This document shows, piece by piece, positions 1 to 6,962 of a DNA stretch of 23,648 nucleotides. A program made the translations under genes and the position numbers. The stretch lies in contig DASWRI010000054.1 of the NCBI GenBank assembly GCA_036403235.1, forward strand, positions 1 through 23,648. Reading direction: 5' to 3'. Every line of letters begins with the position of its first letter. Positions within the stretch are counted from its first letter, which is position 1. The stretch comes from JBGTFE01 sp036403235. Its GTDB lineage: Bacteria; Acidobacteriota; Blastocatellia; Pyrinomonadales; Pyrinomonadaceae. The notes under the pieces were generated by a model. That model was not told the DNA's origin. It made no database searches and saw only the letters and a list, made by a program, of their open reading frames with translations.

Positions 1-350
1 TCTATCTTTTCACTGCTGAGGGCGATTTTTCCACTATTATCCATCGTAAAGTGGAAAACCAAATCATACTTTTCGTTTTCGTATTTTCCATAAACGGCGT
101 GCCAGAGATTGTTTTTATCCTTGAAACAAAACCACTCTTTACCGAGTCGCTCAAGCTCTTTTTTGTCCTGCGTCATTACGACATCCGAAGTTTTCCACGC
201 GACATCGTCGTATTCAGCGAGCCACTGCGCGGTTTCAAATTTATTGTTGAAATCGTTAATATCAAAATTTGGCTTGTCTTTTTTTACATCTTGCCCGAAA
301 GCGGTAAAAGTAAAGGCAAGAAATAAAATTATCGGTAAAATACTCTTCAT
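1..350 (-). CDS. Secreted protein of unknown function, C-terminus cut by window edge
   Basis: A minus-strand reading frame opens with ATG at 350 and runs without a stop to the first base of the window, giving 116 complete codons, so only the N-terminal part is present. It begins MKSILPIILFLAFTFTAFGQ, a typical Sec signal peptide with a likely cleavage after AFG. The mature part is hydrophilic and rich in Lys, Asp and Trp (AQWLAEYDDVAWKTSD, then KEWFCFKDKNNLWHAVYGKY), suggesting a small extracytoplasmic beta-rich protein. No family was recognised. The ribosome-binding site is weak. The gene lies downstream of the thioesterase on the same strand, but an inverted repeat at 421-477 sits between them. 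Confidence 0.72.
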   Translation of the reverse strand, partial: MKSILPIILFLAFTFTAFGQDVKKDKPNFDINDFNNKFETAQWLAEYDDVAWKTSDVVMTQDKKELERLGKEWFCFKDKNNLWHAVYGKYENEKYDLVFHFTMDNSGKIALSSEKI

Positions 351-420
351 AAAATAATTCTTTTAGTTGTTTAATTTCAGAGGCTAAAATAAAAACACAT
401 TATATTAGATGCCTTTAAAC

Positions 421-477
421 AGTGAAAACCGGGAGCTGAAAATTAAATTAGTTTTCAGCTCCCGGTTTTCACTTTTC
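421..477. repeat. Heptad-phased perfect inverted repeat (site A)
   Basis: A 22-bp perfect palindrome: left arm 421-442, right arm 452-473, loop of 9. It reads in 7-base steps (AGTGAAA, ACCGGGA, GCTGAAA, and the complement back), and the right arm adds another TTTTCAC-like word. It lies between two minus-strand genes, 11 bases after the thioesterase stop, so it may act as a transcription terminator. The arms are too long and too well matched for an ordinary terminator. It belongs with sites B and D to I. Confidence 0.85.
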
Positions 478-484
478 ACTATTT

Positions 485-934
485 TTAGCTTGGCGCTTGA
501 TTTTCGGGAAAGGCATTTTCGTCGAATTCTTCGGATAAAAGCATTTCCTTATAGCTTTCCGGCAAGGTGCGAACTTTTTTGTTCTCGTCGGTGACGAGGT
601 GCAGCGTTTCGCCTTCGGCCAGCAAAGTTTCGTCCGAAGCGCGATAAATTTCGTAGATAAAACGAATCGAGCGGCTGCGTATTTCGCCGAGTTGCGTCCG
701 TACAATCAAAACGTCTTCGTAGAAAGCGGGCGATTTATAGCGGCAGTAGCTTTCGGCGACGACCAGCAGCGCGTTATCTTTTTCCTCCATATCCTTGTAG
801 GAAAACCCGCGCGCGCGACAAAAGTCCGAGCGCCCGAGCTCGAACCAGACGAGATAGTTCGAGTGATGGACGATGCCCATTTTGTCCGTTTCGGCATAAC
901 GGACGCGGATTTCAGTTTCGTGCCAATCGTTCAT
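485..934 (-). CDS. Acyl-CoA thioesterase, 4HBT/YbgC-FadM type
   Basis: A 149-residue hotdog-fold protein, the usual length for the YbgC/FadM branch of the 4-hydroxybenzoyl-CoA thioesterase family. These are cytoplasmic enzymes that hydrolyse acyl-CoA thioesters. The diagnostic N-terminal signature is RYAETDKMGIVHHSNYLVWF (about residues 12-31), with the catalytic Asp at about residue 17 followed by the G-x-V-H-x-x-N-Y helix start. The middle carries the expected strands (YKSPAFYEDVLIVRTQL, then GETLHLVTDENKKVRTLP). The start ATG at 934 has no clear Shine-Dalgarno site. Substrate (short, long or aromatic acyl-CoA) cannot be read from the sequence. It stands alone on the minus strand between intergenic hairpins. 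Confidence 0.9.
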   Translation of the reverse strand: MNDWHETEIRVRYAETDKMGIVHHSNYLVWFELGRSDFCRARGFSYKDMEEKDNALLVVAESYCRYKSPAFYEDVLIVRTQLGEIRSRSIRFIYEIYRASDETLLAEGETLHLVTDENKKVRTLPESYKEMLLSEEFDENAFPENQAPS

Positions 935-1078
935 AGCATCTGCTAAAGTATTCTACATTTATGAAATTGCTAATTTCAAATGAAGAACATAATTTATTCA
1001 AATCAGGAGATTCAGGTCAGTTGAAATATGAACACTGTAAAAGGTCTTTTCTAAAGGAGAGAATGTTATTGCGACATT

Positions 1079-1114
1079 AGAAAAAGCCTGAGCATAATCA
1101 CTCAGGCTTTTTCT
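1079..1114 (-). terminator. Rho-independent terminator of the Cys-rich/secreted protein operon
   Basis: A 14-bp perfect stem, AGAAAAAGCCTGAG at 1079-1092 and its complement at 1101-1114, around an 8-base loop. The T-run lies within the end of the stem. It is 19 bases beyond the stop of the minus-strand gene at 1133, so it most likely ends that operon. The symmetric A/T ends would let it work in both directions. Confidence 0.8.
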
Positions 1115-1132
1115 TTATAACTCGTAAATTTC

Positions 1133-1849
1133 CTACTTTGGCAGATTCTTTTCCATTTCTTTGGCCGCCGCCGGATTCGTGTCCCTTGTGGCGTCAATGG
1201 ACTTTTGATAACTGCCGTAGTCGATAGGATATTCGGGCATCGTACCGAAATCGTTTTCAGTGAATCCGTCGATTTCGATTTTGGTCGCTTCAAAAAAATT
1301 CGTTCCATTTTCGTATGCCGCCGTTCTTTTGACTATTAAACCGTTAAGGGCGGGCGCGTATTGAAATTCTTCATATTCTTTGCCCACGGTTTCGCGCATA
1401 ATAATCGTCCTGTATCCGAGAACTTCGCCTTCACCTTGATATAGCGGACTTTTTTTAAAGGCTTCTTCGTTAAATGCGGGAATGACTTCCGGGCGATGGC
1501 TGATATATTTCAGTTTCTTTTCCGTTTCGAGAACAGCGAAAAGACCGCGACCGTTGATTGCATATCTAACGGTCTGTACTTCCCCGCCCTTCAAATCGTA
1601 ATCAGTAGTCGTTTCGCGCCAAGAGCCGTCCGATTTTTGCAGACGAACGCTTCGGGCAAACGTTTTCAAAGGGCTGCCGTCTGCGGGCTGAAACGTAGTC
1701 ATATAAACAACGCGGAAAGCCCGCGCGTTCGTTGTCGGGATATTCACCGGGGTAGTCGAATTCGAATTGCTTCGACCGAGCGCGACGACGAGCGCCGCCA
1801 GTCCGCATAAGAAAACAATGATAGCAATAAATTTAATTGATTTTTTCAT
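1133..1849 (-). CDS. Membrane-anchored or secreted protein of unknown function
   Basis: A 238-residue protein with a single N-terminal hydrophobic segment (about residues 5-25, IKFIAIIVFLCGLAALVVAL) that serves as signal peptide or anchor. The exported part starts with a Ser/Thr/Asn-rich linker and continues as a mixed domain (RAFRVVYMTTFQ; SWRETTTDYDL; EVLGYRTIIMRETVG; EEFQYAPALNGLIVKR), then a charged tail. The alternating strands and the GYRT...ALNG pattern recall generic periplasmic beta-barrel-like lipid or polymer carrier folds, but no family was recognised. ATG 1849 directly follows the TAA of the upstream Cys-rich gene. A good Shine-Dalgarno site (AGGAGA) lies inside the last codons of that gene, so the two are almost certainly translationally coupled. 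Confidence 0.85.
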   Translation of the reverse strand: MKKSIKFIAIIVFLCGLAALVVALGRSNSNSTTPVNIPTTNARAFRVVYMTTFQPADGSPLKTFARSVRLQKSDGSWRETTTDYDLKGGEVQTVRYAINGRGLFAVLETEKKLKYISHRPEVIPAFNEEAFKKSPLYQGEGEVLGYRTIIMRETVGKEYEEFQYAPALNGLIVKRTAAYENGTNFFEATKIEIDGFTENDFGTMPEYPIDYGSYQKSIDATRDTNPAAAKEMEKNLPK

Positions 1850-2161
1850 TTATCTCTCCTTTTTGTCTGTTTTCTGCAAACGCCCCGCCGCGCTGCAAAA
1901 GTCGTCGCAATATGCCAAGTTGCCCCACAAGTCTCCTTCGATACAATGACCTGTTTGATGATGACAGCATCTATAATTATAATCAGCGCATCCCAAAAGA
2001 CAGCTGTCGTGCCCTGTATCGCCCCATTCATTCTCCACGAAAAAATAACAGGTCGCGCCCGATGTACAGCCCGGAAGCGCGCTCGTTTTTCTCAAATTCA
2101 TCGTCAAACTCCCGCATAACATTATCAAGCCGAAAGTCAGTAACAGCCAGTAGCGTTTCAT
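1850..2161 (-). CDS. Small cysteine-rich secreted protein, unknown
   Basis: A 103-residue protein. Residues about 4-21 (YWLLLTFGLIMLCGSLTM) form a hydrophobic signal segment, followed by a short polar stretch and then a compact domain with nine cysteines, including a CC pair and three His nearby (YNYRCCHHQTGHC). The spacing suggests a disulfide-stabilised or metal-binding secreted peptide. No known family was recognised. Its TAA stop touches the ATG of the next gene, and its final codons (AAG GAG AGA) supply that gene's Shine-Dalgarno site. Its own start lacks an obvious Shine-Dalgarno site. An in-frame, signal-bearing, Cys-rich frame coupled to a second exported protein supports a real gene. 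Confidence 0.75.
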   Translation of the reverse strand: MKRYWLLLTFGLIMLCGSLTMNLRKTSALPGCTSGATCYFFVENEWGDTGHDSCLLGCADYNYRCCHHQTGHCIEGDLWGNLAYCDDFCSAAGRLQKTDKKER

Positions 2162-2280
2162 AATTTAGCGATAATATTCTTGTGTCGATAGATTTGTCAA
2201 GGTTTTTTTGGTAGTTCCTGATGTGTGGAGATGTCTAAAAATTGACTCTTAGAGGATTTCTTATAAAAGAATTTTGAGAA

Positions 2281-2314
2281 AAAATAAAACCCTTAATTCA
2301 AAATGAATTAAAGG
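2281..2314 (-). terminator. Terminator of tRNA-Gln(CTG)
   Basis: Immediately 3' of the tRNA on the minus strand is an A/T-rich stem (CCTTAATTCA at 2291-2300 against TGAATTAAAGG at 2304-2314, one G-U pair, 3-base loop). A T-rich run read from 2290 down to 2281 follows it. Confidence 0.7.
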
Positions 2315-2317
2315 TAT

Positions 2318-2388
2318 CTGGGAGACAGGGATTCGAACCCCGATAGGCAGATCCAGAGACTGCAGTCCTACCATTAGACGATCTCCCA
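2318..2388 (-). tRNA. tRNA-Gln, anticodon CTG
   Basis: The minus strand folds as a complete cloverleaf of 71 bases. The acceptor stem is TGGGAGA/TCTCCCA, the D-arm is GTC...GAC with AATGGTAG in the loop, and the T-arm contains GGTTCGAATC. The anticodon loop CTCTGGA places CTG at positions 34-36, reading the glutamine codon CAG. The discriminator base is G, as expected for tRNA-Gln, and CCA is not encoded. The last base pair of the anticodon stem (31-39) is a T-T mismatch where A-T is usual. A consensus-like promoter lies just upstream and a terminator just downstream, so this is a single-gene unit. Confidence 0.95.
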
Positions 2389-2401
2389 GCAGACATGTTC
2401 T

Positions 2402-2429
2402 ATTTTAAAATCTAAATTTGAGTTGTCAA
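2402..2429 (-). promoter_or_regulatory. Sigma-70 type promoter for tRNA-Gln(CTG)
   Basis: On the minus strand, TTGACA (2429-2424, perfect -35) is followed after 16 bases by TAAAAT (2407-2402, five of six -10 matches). The -10 ends 13 bases before the mature tRNA 5' end at 2388, right for a stable-RNA promoter with a very short leader. Confidence 0.75.
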
Positions 2430-2450
2430 ATGATTTAACGCTTTTCCAAC

Positions 2451-2479
2451 TTGCCTGTAAAAATTTTGCGATGCAAAAT
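2451..2479 (+). promoter_or_regulatory. Possible promoter for smpB
   Basis: TTGCCT (2451-2456), a 17-base spacer and CAAAAT (2474-2479), each four of six matches to sigma-70 consensus. Transcription would start at about 2486, almost at the smpB ATG (2488), implying a leaderless mRNA. That would fit the absence of a Shine-Dalgarno site there. Confidence 0.35.
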
Positions 2480-2487
2480 AATAGTTT

Positions 2488-2943
2488 ATGTCGGTAGACG
2501 ACAAGGAAATACTGACCAATCGCGCGGCTTTTCACGAATATCATATTTTGGATAAATATGAAGCCGGAATCGTTCTCAGAGGAACGGAAGTGAAAAGCGT
2601 GATGAGCGGGCGAATTCAGCTGAAAGAGTCGTACGTTACGGTTAAAGACGACGAGCTTTGGCTTTTTAACGCCCATATTTCGCAGTATTCGCACGGAAAC
2701 ATAAATAATCACGAGCCTCTGAGAACGAGAAAGCTGCTGCTTCACCGGCGCGAAATTGAAAAATTAGAGCGCGAAACCGTTCTCAAAGGAATGACGCTCG
2801 TCGTCACCCGGATTTACTGGAAAAACGGGCGAATCAAATTCGAAATCGGTCTCGCGAAAGGCAAAAAACTTTACGATAAGCGCGAAACTTTAAAAAATCG
2901 CACTATCGAAAGAGAAACACAGGCTCAGATGAAGGAAAAATGA
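2488..2943 (+). CDS. smpB: SsrA-binding protein SmpB
   Basis: A 151-residue protein, near the usual length for SmpB. SmpB binds the tRNA-like domain of tmRNA and delivers it to stalled ribosomes in trans-translation. Family landmarks are in order: the N-terminal NRAAFHEYHILDKYEAGIVL, then GTEVKSVMSGRIQLKESYV, the RTRKLLLHRREIEKLE segment, the YWKNGRIKFEIGLAKGKKLY strand, and the basic C-terminal tail DKRETLKNRTIERE, which reaches the decoding centre. The start ATG at 2488 has no Shine-Dalgarno site. The gene diverges from tRNA-Gln(CTG) and is 80 bases upstream of pepA in the same direction. The tmRNA gene itself (ssrA) is not in the window. Confidence 0.97.
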   Translation: MSVDDKEILTNRAAFHEYHILDKYEAGIVLRGTEVKSVMSGRIQLKESYVTVKDDELWLFNAHISQYSHGNINNHEPLRTRKLLLHRREIEKLERETVLKGMTLVVTRIYWKNGRIKFEIGLAKGKKLYDKRETLKNRTIERETQAQMKEK

Positions 2944-3023
2944 GTTGAAAGATAGGCTGAGTTAGGATAAGTTATTAACAAATTTATTTTTGAGCAATTT
3001 AATTATTTTTTAGAAGGAAAACT

Positions 3024-4523
3024 ATGAAATCTCAGGTGATTACCGAAAATTTTTTGGAAGCGAACGTCGATGCTCTGGCTGTTGCCGTTTTTAAGGACGA
3101 AAAGCCGACGACGGGCGTTTTGAAAGATTTGGACAAATTAACCGGCGGGCAAATTTCCGCCATTATCAAAGCCGAAGAATTCGGTGGCGATGCGGGCGAA
3201 ACCGAGCTTTTGCGATTTTCGCCGAGCGGAAAAATAAAGGCGAGCCGTCTCTTGCTGGTCGGCGTCGGCGACCGAATCGAATATCGCGCTCCTCAGGTCG
3301 CGATTTTGTCGGGCACGGCGACCAGAGTTTTGCGAAAGCGCAACGTGCGAAGCTTTGCGCTGCTGCCGCGATTTGAAGAAGACGCGCAGGACGCCGCCAA
3401 ATGCGCGATGCAGGGCGTCGTGACAAGCCAGTTTGAGCTCGATAAATACAAGACGAAAGACAAAAACTCGAAATCCATCGACACATTTGTTTTGTGCGTC
3501 GAAGGCGCCAGGCCGACGGATTTGAAAAACGGCCTGAAACGCGGCGAAATCATCGGCGATTCGATGAATCTGACGCGCGATTTGGCAAACGAGCCGCCGA
3601 ATATTCTGACGCCGACCGAGATGGCCAAGCGCGCGCAGAAAATGGCGAAAGAAACCGGCCTGAAATGTCAGATTCTCGACGAAGCGCAGATGGAAAAACT
3701 CGGAATGGGTTCGCTTTTAAGCGTTTCAATCGGGTCGGAACAGCCCGCAAAATTGATTGTCCTGAGATACGAGCCGGCGAAAAACACGGCGAAAAAGGGC
3801 GACCTGCTGGCATTCGTCGGCAAAGGAATCACGTTCGATACGGGCGGAATTTCCATTAAACCGGCCGACGGCATGGACGCGATGAAATATGATATGTCGG
3901 GCGGCGCGACCGTTATCGGCACGATGCGCGCCATCGCGCTCCTGCAGCCGACAATCCCGGTTCTCGGAGTCGTCGCGGCGGTCGAAAATATGCCGGACGG
4001 AAAAGCGACCAGACCTTCTGACGTCGTCACGGCGATGACCGGCAAAACGGTCGAAATTCTAAACACCGACGCCGAAGGCCGTCTGATTTTGGCCGACGCG
4101 GTCGCTTACGCCGAAAAGCAGGGCGCAAACCGAATCGTCGATATGGCGACGCTGACCGGCGCGGTAATTATCGCGCTCGGCGACATCAACACCGGAATTA
4201 TGGGCAACGACCAGGAATTTGTCGATGAAATTATCGGGTGCGGGCGCGACGCGGGCGAGAATTTCTGGCAGCTTCCCATCGGAAAGGAATACAGCAAAGG
4301 AATCAAATCCGACATTGCCGACATAAAAAACATCGGCCCGGCGCGAAAGGCGGGAACGATTATCGGCGCGGTTTTTATACAGGAATTCGTCGATAAAGCA
4401 AAATGGGCGCATCTCGACATTGCCGGAACGGCGTGGGCGGACGATACGAAAGCTCATCAATCGAAAGGCCCGACGGCGGTTGCCGTCCGCACATTGCTTA
4501 AGCTGGTCGAAAAATCTCAGTAA
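3024..4523 (+). CDS. pepA: Leucyl aminopeptidase (M17 family)
   Basis: A 499-residue cytosolic M17 aminopeptidase that releases N-terminal residues from peptides using two metal ions. The N-terminal half (about 1-160) is the variable macro-like domain and the rest is catalytic. All expected residues can be placed: K267 and D272 in GKGITFDTGGISIKP, K279, D290 in MKYDMSGGA, and D349, E351 and catalytic R353 in the M17 signature NTDAEGRL. The spacing matches E. coli PepA within three residues. The start has a good Shine-Dalgarno site (AAGGAAAA, a few bases before ATG). A strong terminator follows at 4547. It probably recycles peptides, possibly including products of tagged-protein degradation given smpB upstream, but that link is inference. 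Confidence 0.97.
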   Translation: MKSQVITENFLEANVDALAVAVFKDEKPTTGVLKDLDKLTGGQISAIIKAEEFGGDAGETELLRFSPSGKIKASRLLLVGVGDRIEYRAPQVAILSGTATRVLRKRNVRSFALLPRFEEDAQDAAKCAMQGVVTSQFELDKYKTKDKNSKSIDTFVLCVEGARPTDLKNGLKRGEIIGDSMNLTRDLANEPPNILTPTEMAKRAQKMAKETGLKCQILDEAQMEKLGMGSLLSVSIGSEQPAKLIVLRYEPAKNTAKKGDLLAFVGKGITFDTGGISIKPADGMDAMKYDMSGGATVIGTMRAIALLQPTIPVLGVVAAVENMPDGKATRPSDVVTAMTGKTVEILNTDAEGRLILADAVAYAEKQGANRIVDMATLTGAVIIALGDINTGIMGNDQEFVDEIIGCGRDAGENFWQLPIGKEYSKGIKSDIADIKNIGPARKAGTIIGAVFIQEFVDKAKWAHLDIAGTAWADDTKAHQSKGPTAVAVRTLLKLVEKSQ

Positions 4524-4546
4524 ATTTCGCAGAAAATTTATCTGTC

Positions 4547-4579
4547 AGGCCGGTAATTTTTGATTACCGGCCTTTTTTT
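4547..4579 (+). terminator. Rho-independent terminator of pepA
   Basis: An 11-bp perfect stem AGGCCGGTAAT (4547-4557) and its complement (4563-4573), 5-base loop, followed by six T. It is 24 bases after the pepA stop and closes the smpB-pepA unit. Confidence 0.92.
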
Positions 4580-4591
4580 AGGCAAAAAACT

Positions 4592-4600
4592 TGGTATAAT
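4592..4600 (+). promoter_or_regulatory. Extended -10 promoter for the DUF4344 protein gene
   Basis: TGGTATAAT is a perfect TATAAT preceded by the TGn extension, directly behind the pepA terminator and 29 bases before the ATG at 4629. No good -35 is visible, which is usual for extended -10 promoters. Confidence 0.6.
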
Positions 4601-4628
4601 CGCTTCAAATTTTGTCTTGTTCCAAAAT

Positions 4629-5501
4629 ATGAGCCGGAATTTATCGAATTTAGCTGCCGTTACGGCAATTTTTGTCGTCGTGACGGGCTGCGTTTTTCGT
4701 TCCGGCAGCGAAACCGAGCGTCCCGTCAATCAAGCGTCTCCGACTTCTAATTCCGCTAATGCTGTGATGCCAAAAAATTACACGGCGACCGAGAATGAAG
4801 ACAAAGGCGATTTTATAGTTCAGCACAGCGAGGTCAAAAATCCAAAATACGCCGAGATTGACCGGCAGATAAAAAGCGATAAAACGCTGGAAAAAGCGGC
4901 CGATAAATTAAACCGCGCCTTGATTTTGCCGAACGATATTTTTTTGCGGACGAAAGACTGCAATGAAGCGAACGCCGCTTTCGACCCGAACGACAACTCG
5001 GTGACGGTTTGCTACGAGCTGATGGAGCATTTTTACAAGCTTTACCGCAGCGCGGGTGACGGCGAGCAGAAAGCTTATGATAAGATGTTTGACGCGGTAA
5101 GATTTGCTTTTCTACACGAAATCGGGCACGCTTTGATTTATTCATATAAATTGCCGGTGACGGGCAGCGAAGAGGACGCCGCCGACCGTTGTTCTTCATT
5201 TATAAATATCGAAGAATTGGGCGATGAAGGCGTTCGCGCGGTGCTTGCCGCCGCAGATGCTTTTAATATCGAATCAAAACAAAAAATATCGGACGAGCGC
5301 AGTATGGCTGACGAACATCTTTTGCAGGAGCAGAGATTTTACAACTCGCTTTGTATGATTTACGGCTCGGACACCGAAAAATTCGCTTATCTCGAACGAG
5401 ACGGCTATCTGCCGAAAGAGCGTGCCGCCCGGTGCGAAAGCGAGTTCGACAAAACGGTCGAAAGCTGGGTTCGGCTGCTTGCTCCATGGCGAAAGAAATA
5501 A
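4629..5501 (+). CDS. DUF4344-type putative metallopeptidase lipoprotein
   Basis: From ATG 4629 the product has 290 residues. It opens MSRNLSNLAAVTAIFVVVTGC, a lipoprotein signal with lipobox VTGC, so it is probably anchored in an outer or inner membrane leaflet facing the periplasm. A Ser/Asn/Thr-rich linker leads to a domain with the conserved pattern of DUF4344: LPNDIFLRTKDCNEANAAF, then NSVTVCYELMEHFYKLY, then the zinc motif HEIGH (H163, E164, H167) followed by SEEDAAD, which could supply the third ligand. The peptidase activity is predicted, not shown. An upstream in-frame TTG at 4560 was rejected because it lies in the pepA terminator and would bury the lipoprotein signal. The next lipoprotein gene is 40 bases downstream with no terminator between them, so they are likely co-transcribed. 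Confidence 0.88.
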   Translation: MSRNLSNLAAVTAIFVVVTGCVFRSGSETERPVNQASPTSNSANAVMPKNYTATENEDKGDFIVQHSEVKNPKYAEIDRQIKSDKTLEKAADKLNRALILPNDIFLRTKDCNEANAAFDPNDNSVTVCYELMEHFYKLYRSAGDGEQKAYDKMFDAVRFAFLHEIGHALIYSYKLPVTGSEEDAADRCSSFINIEELGDEGVRAVLAAADAFNIESKQKISDERSMADEHLLQEQRFYNSLCMIYGSDTEKFAYLERDGYLPKERAARCESEFDKTVESWVRLLAPWRKK

Positions 5502-5541
5502 AAGAATTTTCGAATAAAAATAAATTGAAATAAGGAAAACT

Positions 5542-6135
5542 ATGAAAAATTTAATCAGTAAAACGTTTCTTGGCGGCAGTGCAAAGGTTTCGCTGCTTGC
5601 CGTCATCGGTATTTTGTTTTTTGTCGTTTTGGGCTGCTCAAATTTACTCAAAAACAAAAACATCAGCACCAGTGAGACACCTATTACCAATTCCTCCCCG
5701 CCCGTAACCGTCGCGACGCCGAAGCCGCAATATACGAAATCCGACGCATCAAAGGCTGAAATGCCTTCGGACCCCGAAATTCAGGACATGGCGAAAACCA
5801 CTTTGCTCGATTTTAATAAAGCGGTTAAGAACGAGGATTTTACGGATTTTCATTCTAACATCGCCAACGAGTGGAAAAAGGAAATAACCGCCGACGAGAT
5901 GAAAACGACTTTTCAGGGCTTTATCGACAAAAAAATCGATATCAGCGACATCAGTTCTTTAGATGCGGACGTTTCGCCCGACCCTTCAATCGAAAAGGAG
6001 CTCGGGTATAAAACTTTGAAAATCAAAGGACGTTACGCGACGTCACCTTATCCGACGAAATTTCTGCTGAATTTTATTCCGAACGGAAAACAGTGGAAGC
6101 TTTCGCGCATCGAAGTCAGCACAAAACCCGATTAG
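5542..6135 (+). CDS. Small lipoprotein, tandem paralogue 1
   Basis: A 197-residue lipoprotein with signal and lipobox VVLGC (Cys at residue 32), a Thr/Pro/Ser-rich linker to about residue 65, and a C-terminal domain of about 120 residues: TTLLDFNKAVKNEDFTDFHS, KTTFQGFIDKKIDIS, SPDPSIEKELGYKTLKIKGR and GKQWKLSRIEVS. The domain layout (helical start with LxDFxxAVxxxDFxDFH, central helices, curved sheet ending in GKQWKL) suggests an NTF2/SnoaL-like fold, but this is inferred from pattern only. Good Shine-Dalgarno site AAGGAAAA. It is clearly homologous to the gene at 6963 and more distantly to that at 6394. Ligand and function are unknown. Confidence 0.87.
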   Translation: MKNLISKTFLGGSAKVSLLAVIGILFFVVLGCSNLLKNKNISTSETPITNSSPPVTVATPKPQYTKSDASKAEMPSDPEIQDMAKTTLLDFNKAVKNEDFTDFHSNIANEWKKEITADEMKTTFQGFIDKKIDISDISSLDADVSPDPSIEKELGYKTLKIKGRYATSPYPTKFLLNFIPNGKQWKLSRIEVSTKPD

Positions 6136-6163
6136 ACGCTTTTTGTCGGACAAATTCGCCGGA

Positions 6164-6196
6164 AAAGGCAGTTATCAAAACTGCCTTTGCTTTTTA
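6164..6196 (+). terminator. Terminator after lipoprotein 1
   Basis: A 10-bp stem AAAGGCAGTT (6164-6173) and AACTGCCTTT (6179-6188), loop ATCAA, followed by GCTTTTTATC. The sequence is related to the terminator at 7586-7619 behind lipoprotein 3. Confidence 0.9.
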
Positions 6197-6393
6197 TCAT
6201 ATAGAAAGCTAAACTCTTTGTGTTTTTTCAAAATTAAACCGTCAAAAATTTTATAGCGCATAAAAATCAGATAAGCCATTGCTTCAAAATTTTACGTGAA
6301 TCTTTTGCGGGCAGAAATGAAAAAATTGCCGAGAGTGGAAATCTAAATTTCAAAAAATTGAAGAAGACAAATTTAGGAAATAGGAGAAAGAAG

Positions 6394-6888
6394 ATGAAGA
6401 AAACAATTTACGATTTTATGTTTGGAAAACACAACAAATATTCGGCGCTTCTGGCCGTCCTCGTTGTATTTCTCGTCGTTTCGGGATGCGGCGGCGAAAA
6501 ACCTTCCGCCCCGCCGACCGAAGCCGAAGCACAGACGCTGGTTAAAAATACGATGTCGGATTTTGCGACCGCGATTGACTCAGGAAATTTCAGCACTTTC
6601 AAATCAAATGCTTCGAAGGAATTTCAAAGTCAATATTCCGACGATCAGGTCAAAACTACATTTAAAACCTTTACCGACCAGAAAGAAGACATCGTGCCGA
6701 TTTTGCGCGCCGCTTCCGGTATGAACCCGAAATTCTCGCCCGCACAGACGGTTCGCGAAGAAAAAGGCTACAGCATTTTGGTGACCAACGGCGAGTTTGA
6801 CACGACGCCCGTTCCGGTTAAATTTCAAAACGAATACGTTTATCAGGACGGTAAATGGAAGCTCCTGAAAATTGACATCAAGCTCTAA
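6394..6888 (+). CDS. Small lipoprotein, tandem paralogue 2
   Basis: From ATG 6394 the product has 164 residues. The start is fixed by the Shine-Dalgarno site AGGAGA just upstream; an in-frame TTG at 6358 was rejected. The lipobox is VVSGC (Cys at residue 32). The C-terminal domain follows the same pattern as its neighbours but with a shorter linker: KNTMSDFATAIDSGNFSTFK, KTTFKTFTDQKEDIVPIL, REEKGYSILVTNGEF and DGKWKLLKIDIKL. It is the most divergent of the three. It has its own terminator on both sides (6164 upstream, 6909 downstream), so a separate promoter must lie in 6197-6393; none stands out. Function unknown. Confidence 0.87.
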   Translation: MKKTIYDFMFGKHNKYSALLAVLVVFLVVSGCGGEKPSAPPTEAEAQTLVKNTMSDFATAIDSGNFSTFKSNASKEFQSQYSDDQVKTTFKTFTDQKEDIVPILRAASGMNPKFSPAQTVREEKGYSILVTNGEFDTTPVPVKFQNEYVYQDGKWKLLKIDIKL

Positions 6889-6908
6889 AAAATTCAAATT
6901 TTTAGCGG

Positions 6909-6948
6909 AAAGACAAAGACAATATAAAATGTCTTTGTCTTTCTTTTT
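6909..6948 (+). terminator. Terminator or attenuator between lipoproteins 2 and 3
   Basis: A 13-bp perfect stem AAAGACAAAGACA (6909-6921) and its complement (6930-6942) with an 8-base loop, then TTCTTTTTAA. It ends only about 15-20 bases before the ATG of the next gene (6963), leaving no room for a separate promoter after it. Expression of lipoprotein 3 therefore needs read-through or a promoter overlapping the hairpin. Confidence 0.85.
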
Positions 6949-6962
6949 AATACAAGTAAGCT

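Noticed and set aside
1837..2163. Plus-strand frame opposite the Cys-rich gene
   Set aside because: The minus-strand frame has a signal peptide, patterned cysteines and tight coupling to the next gene; the plus frame has none.
3166..4460. Long minus-strand frames opposite pepA
   Set aside because: Antisense shadows of a well-conserved gene; no recognisable domains, Shine-Dalgarno sites or independent spacing.
4560..4628. Upstream TTG start for the DUF4344 protein
   Set aside because: It lies inside the pepA terminator and upstream of the extended -10 promoter, and would place 23 residues before the lipoprotein signal.
6358..6393. Upstream TTG start for lipoprotein 2
   Set aside because: The AGGAGA site points to ATG 6394, and the extra 12 residues would displace the signal peptide.
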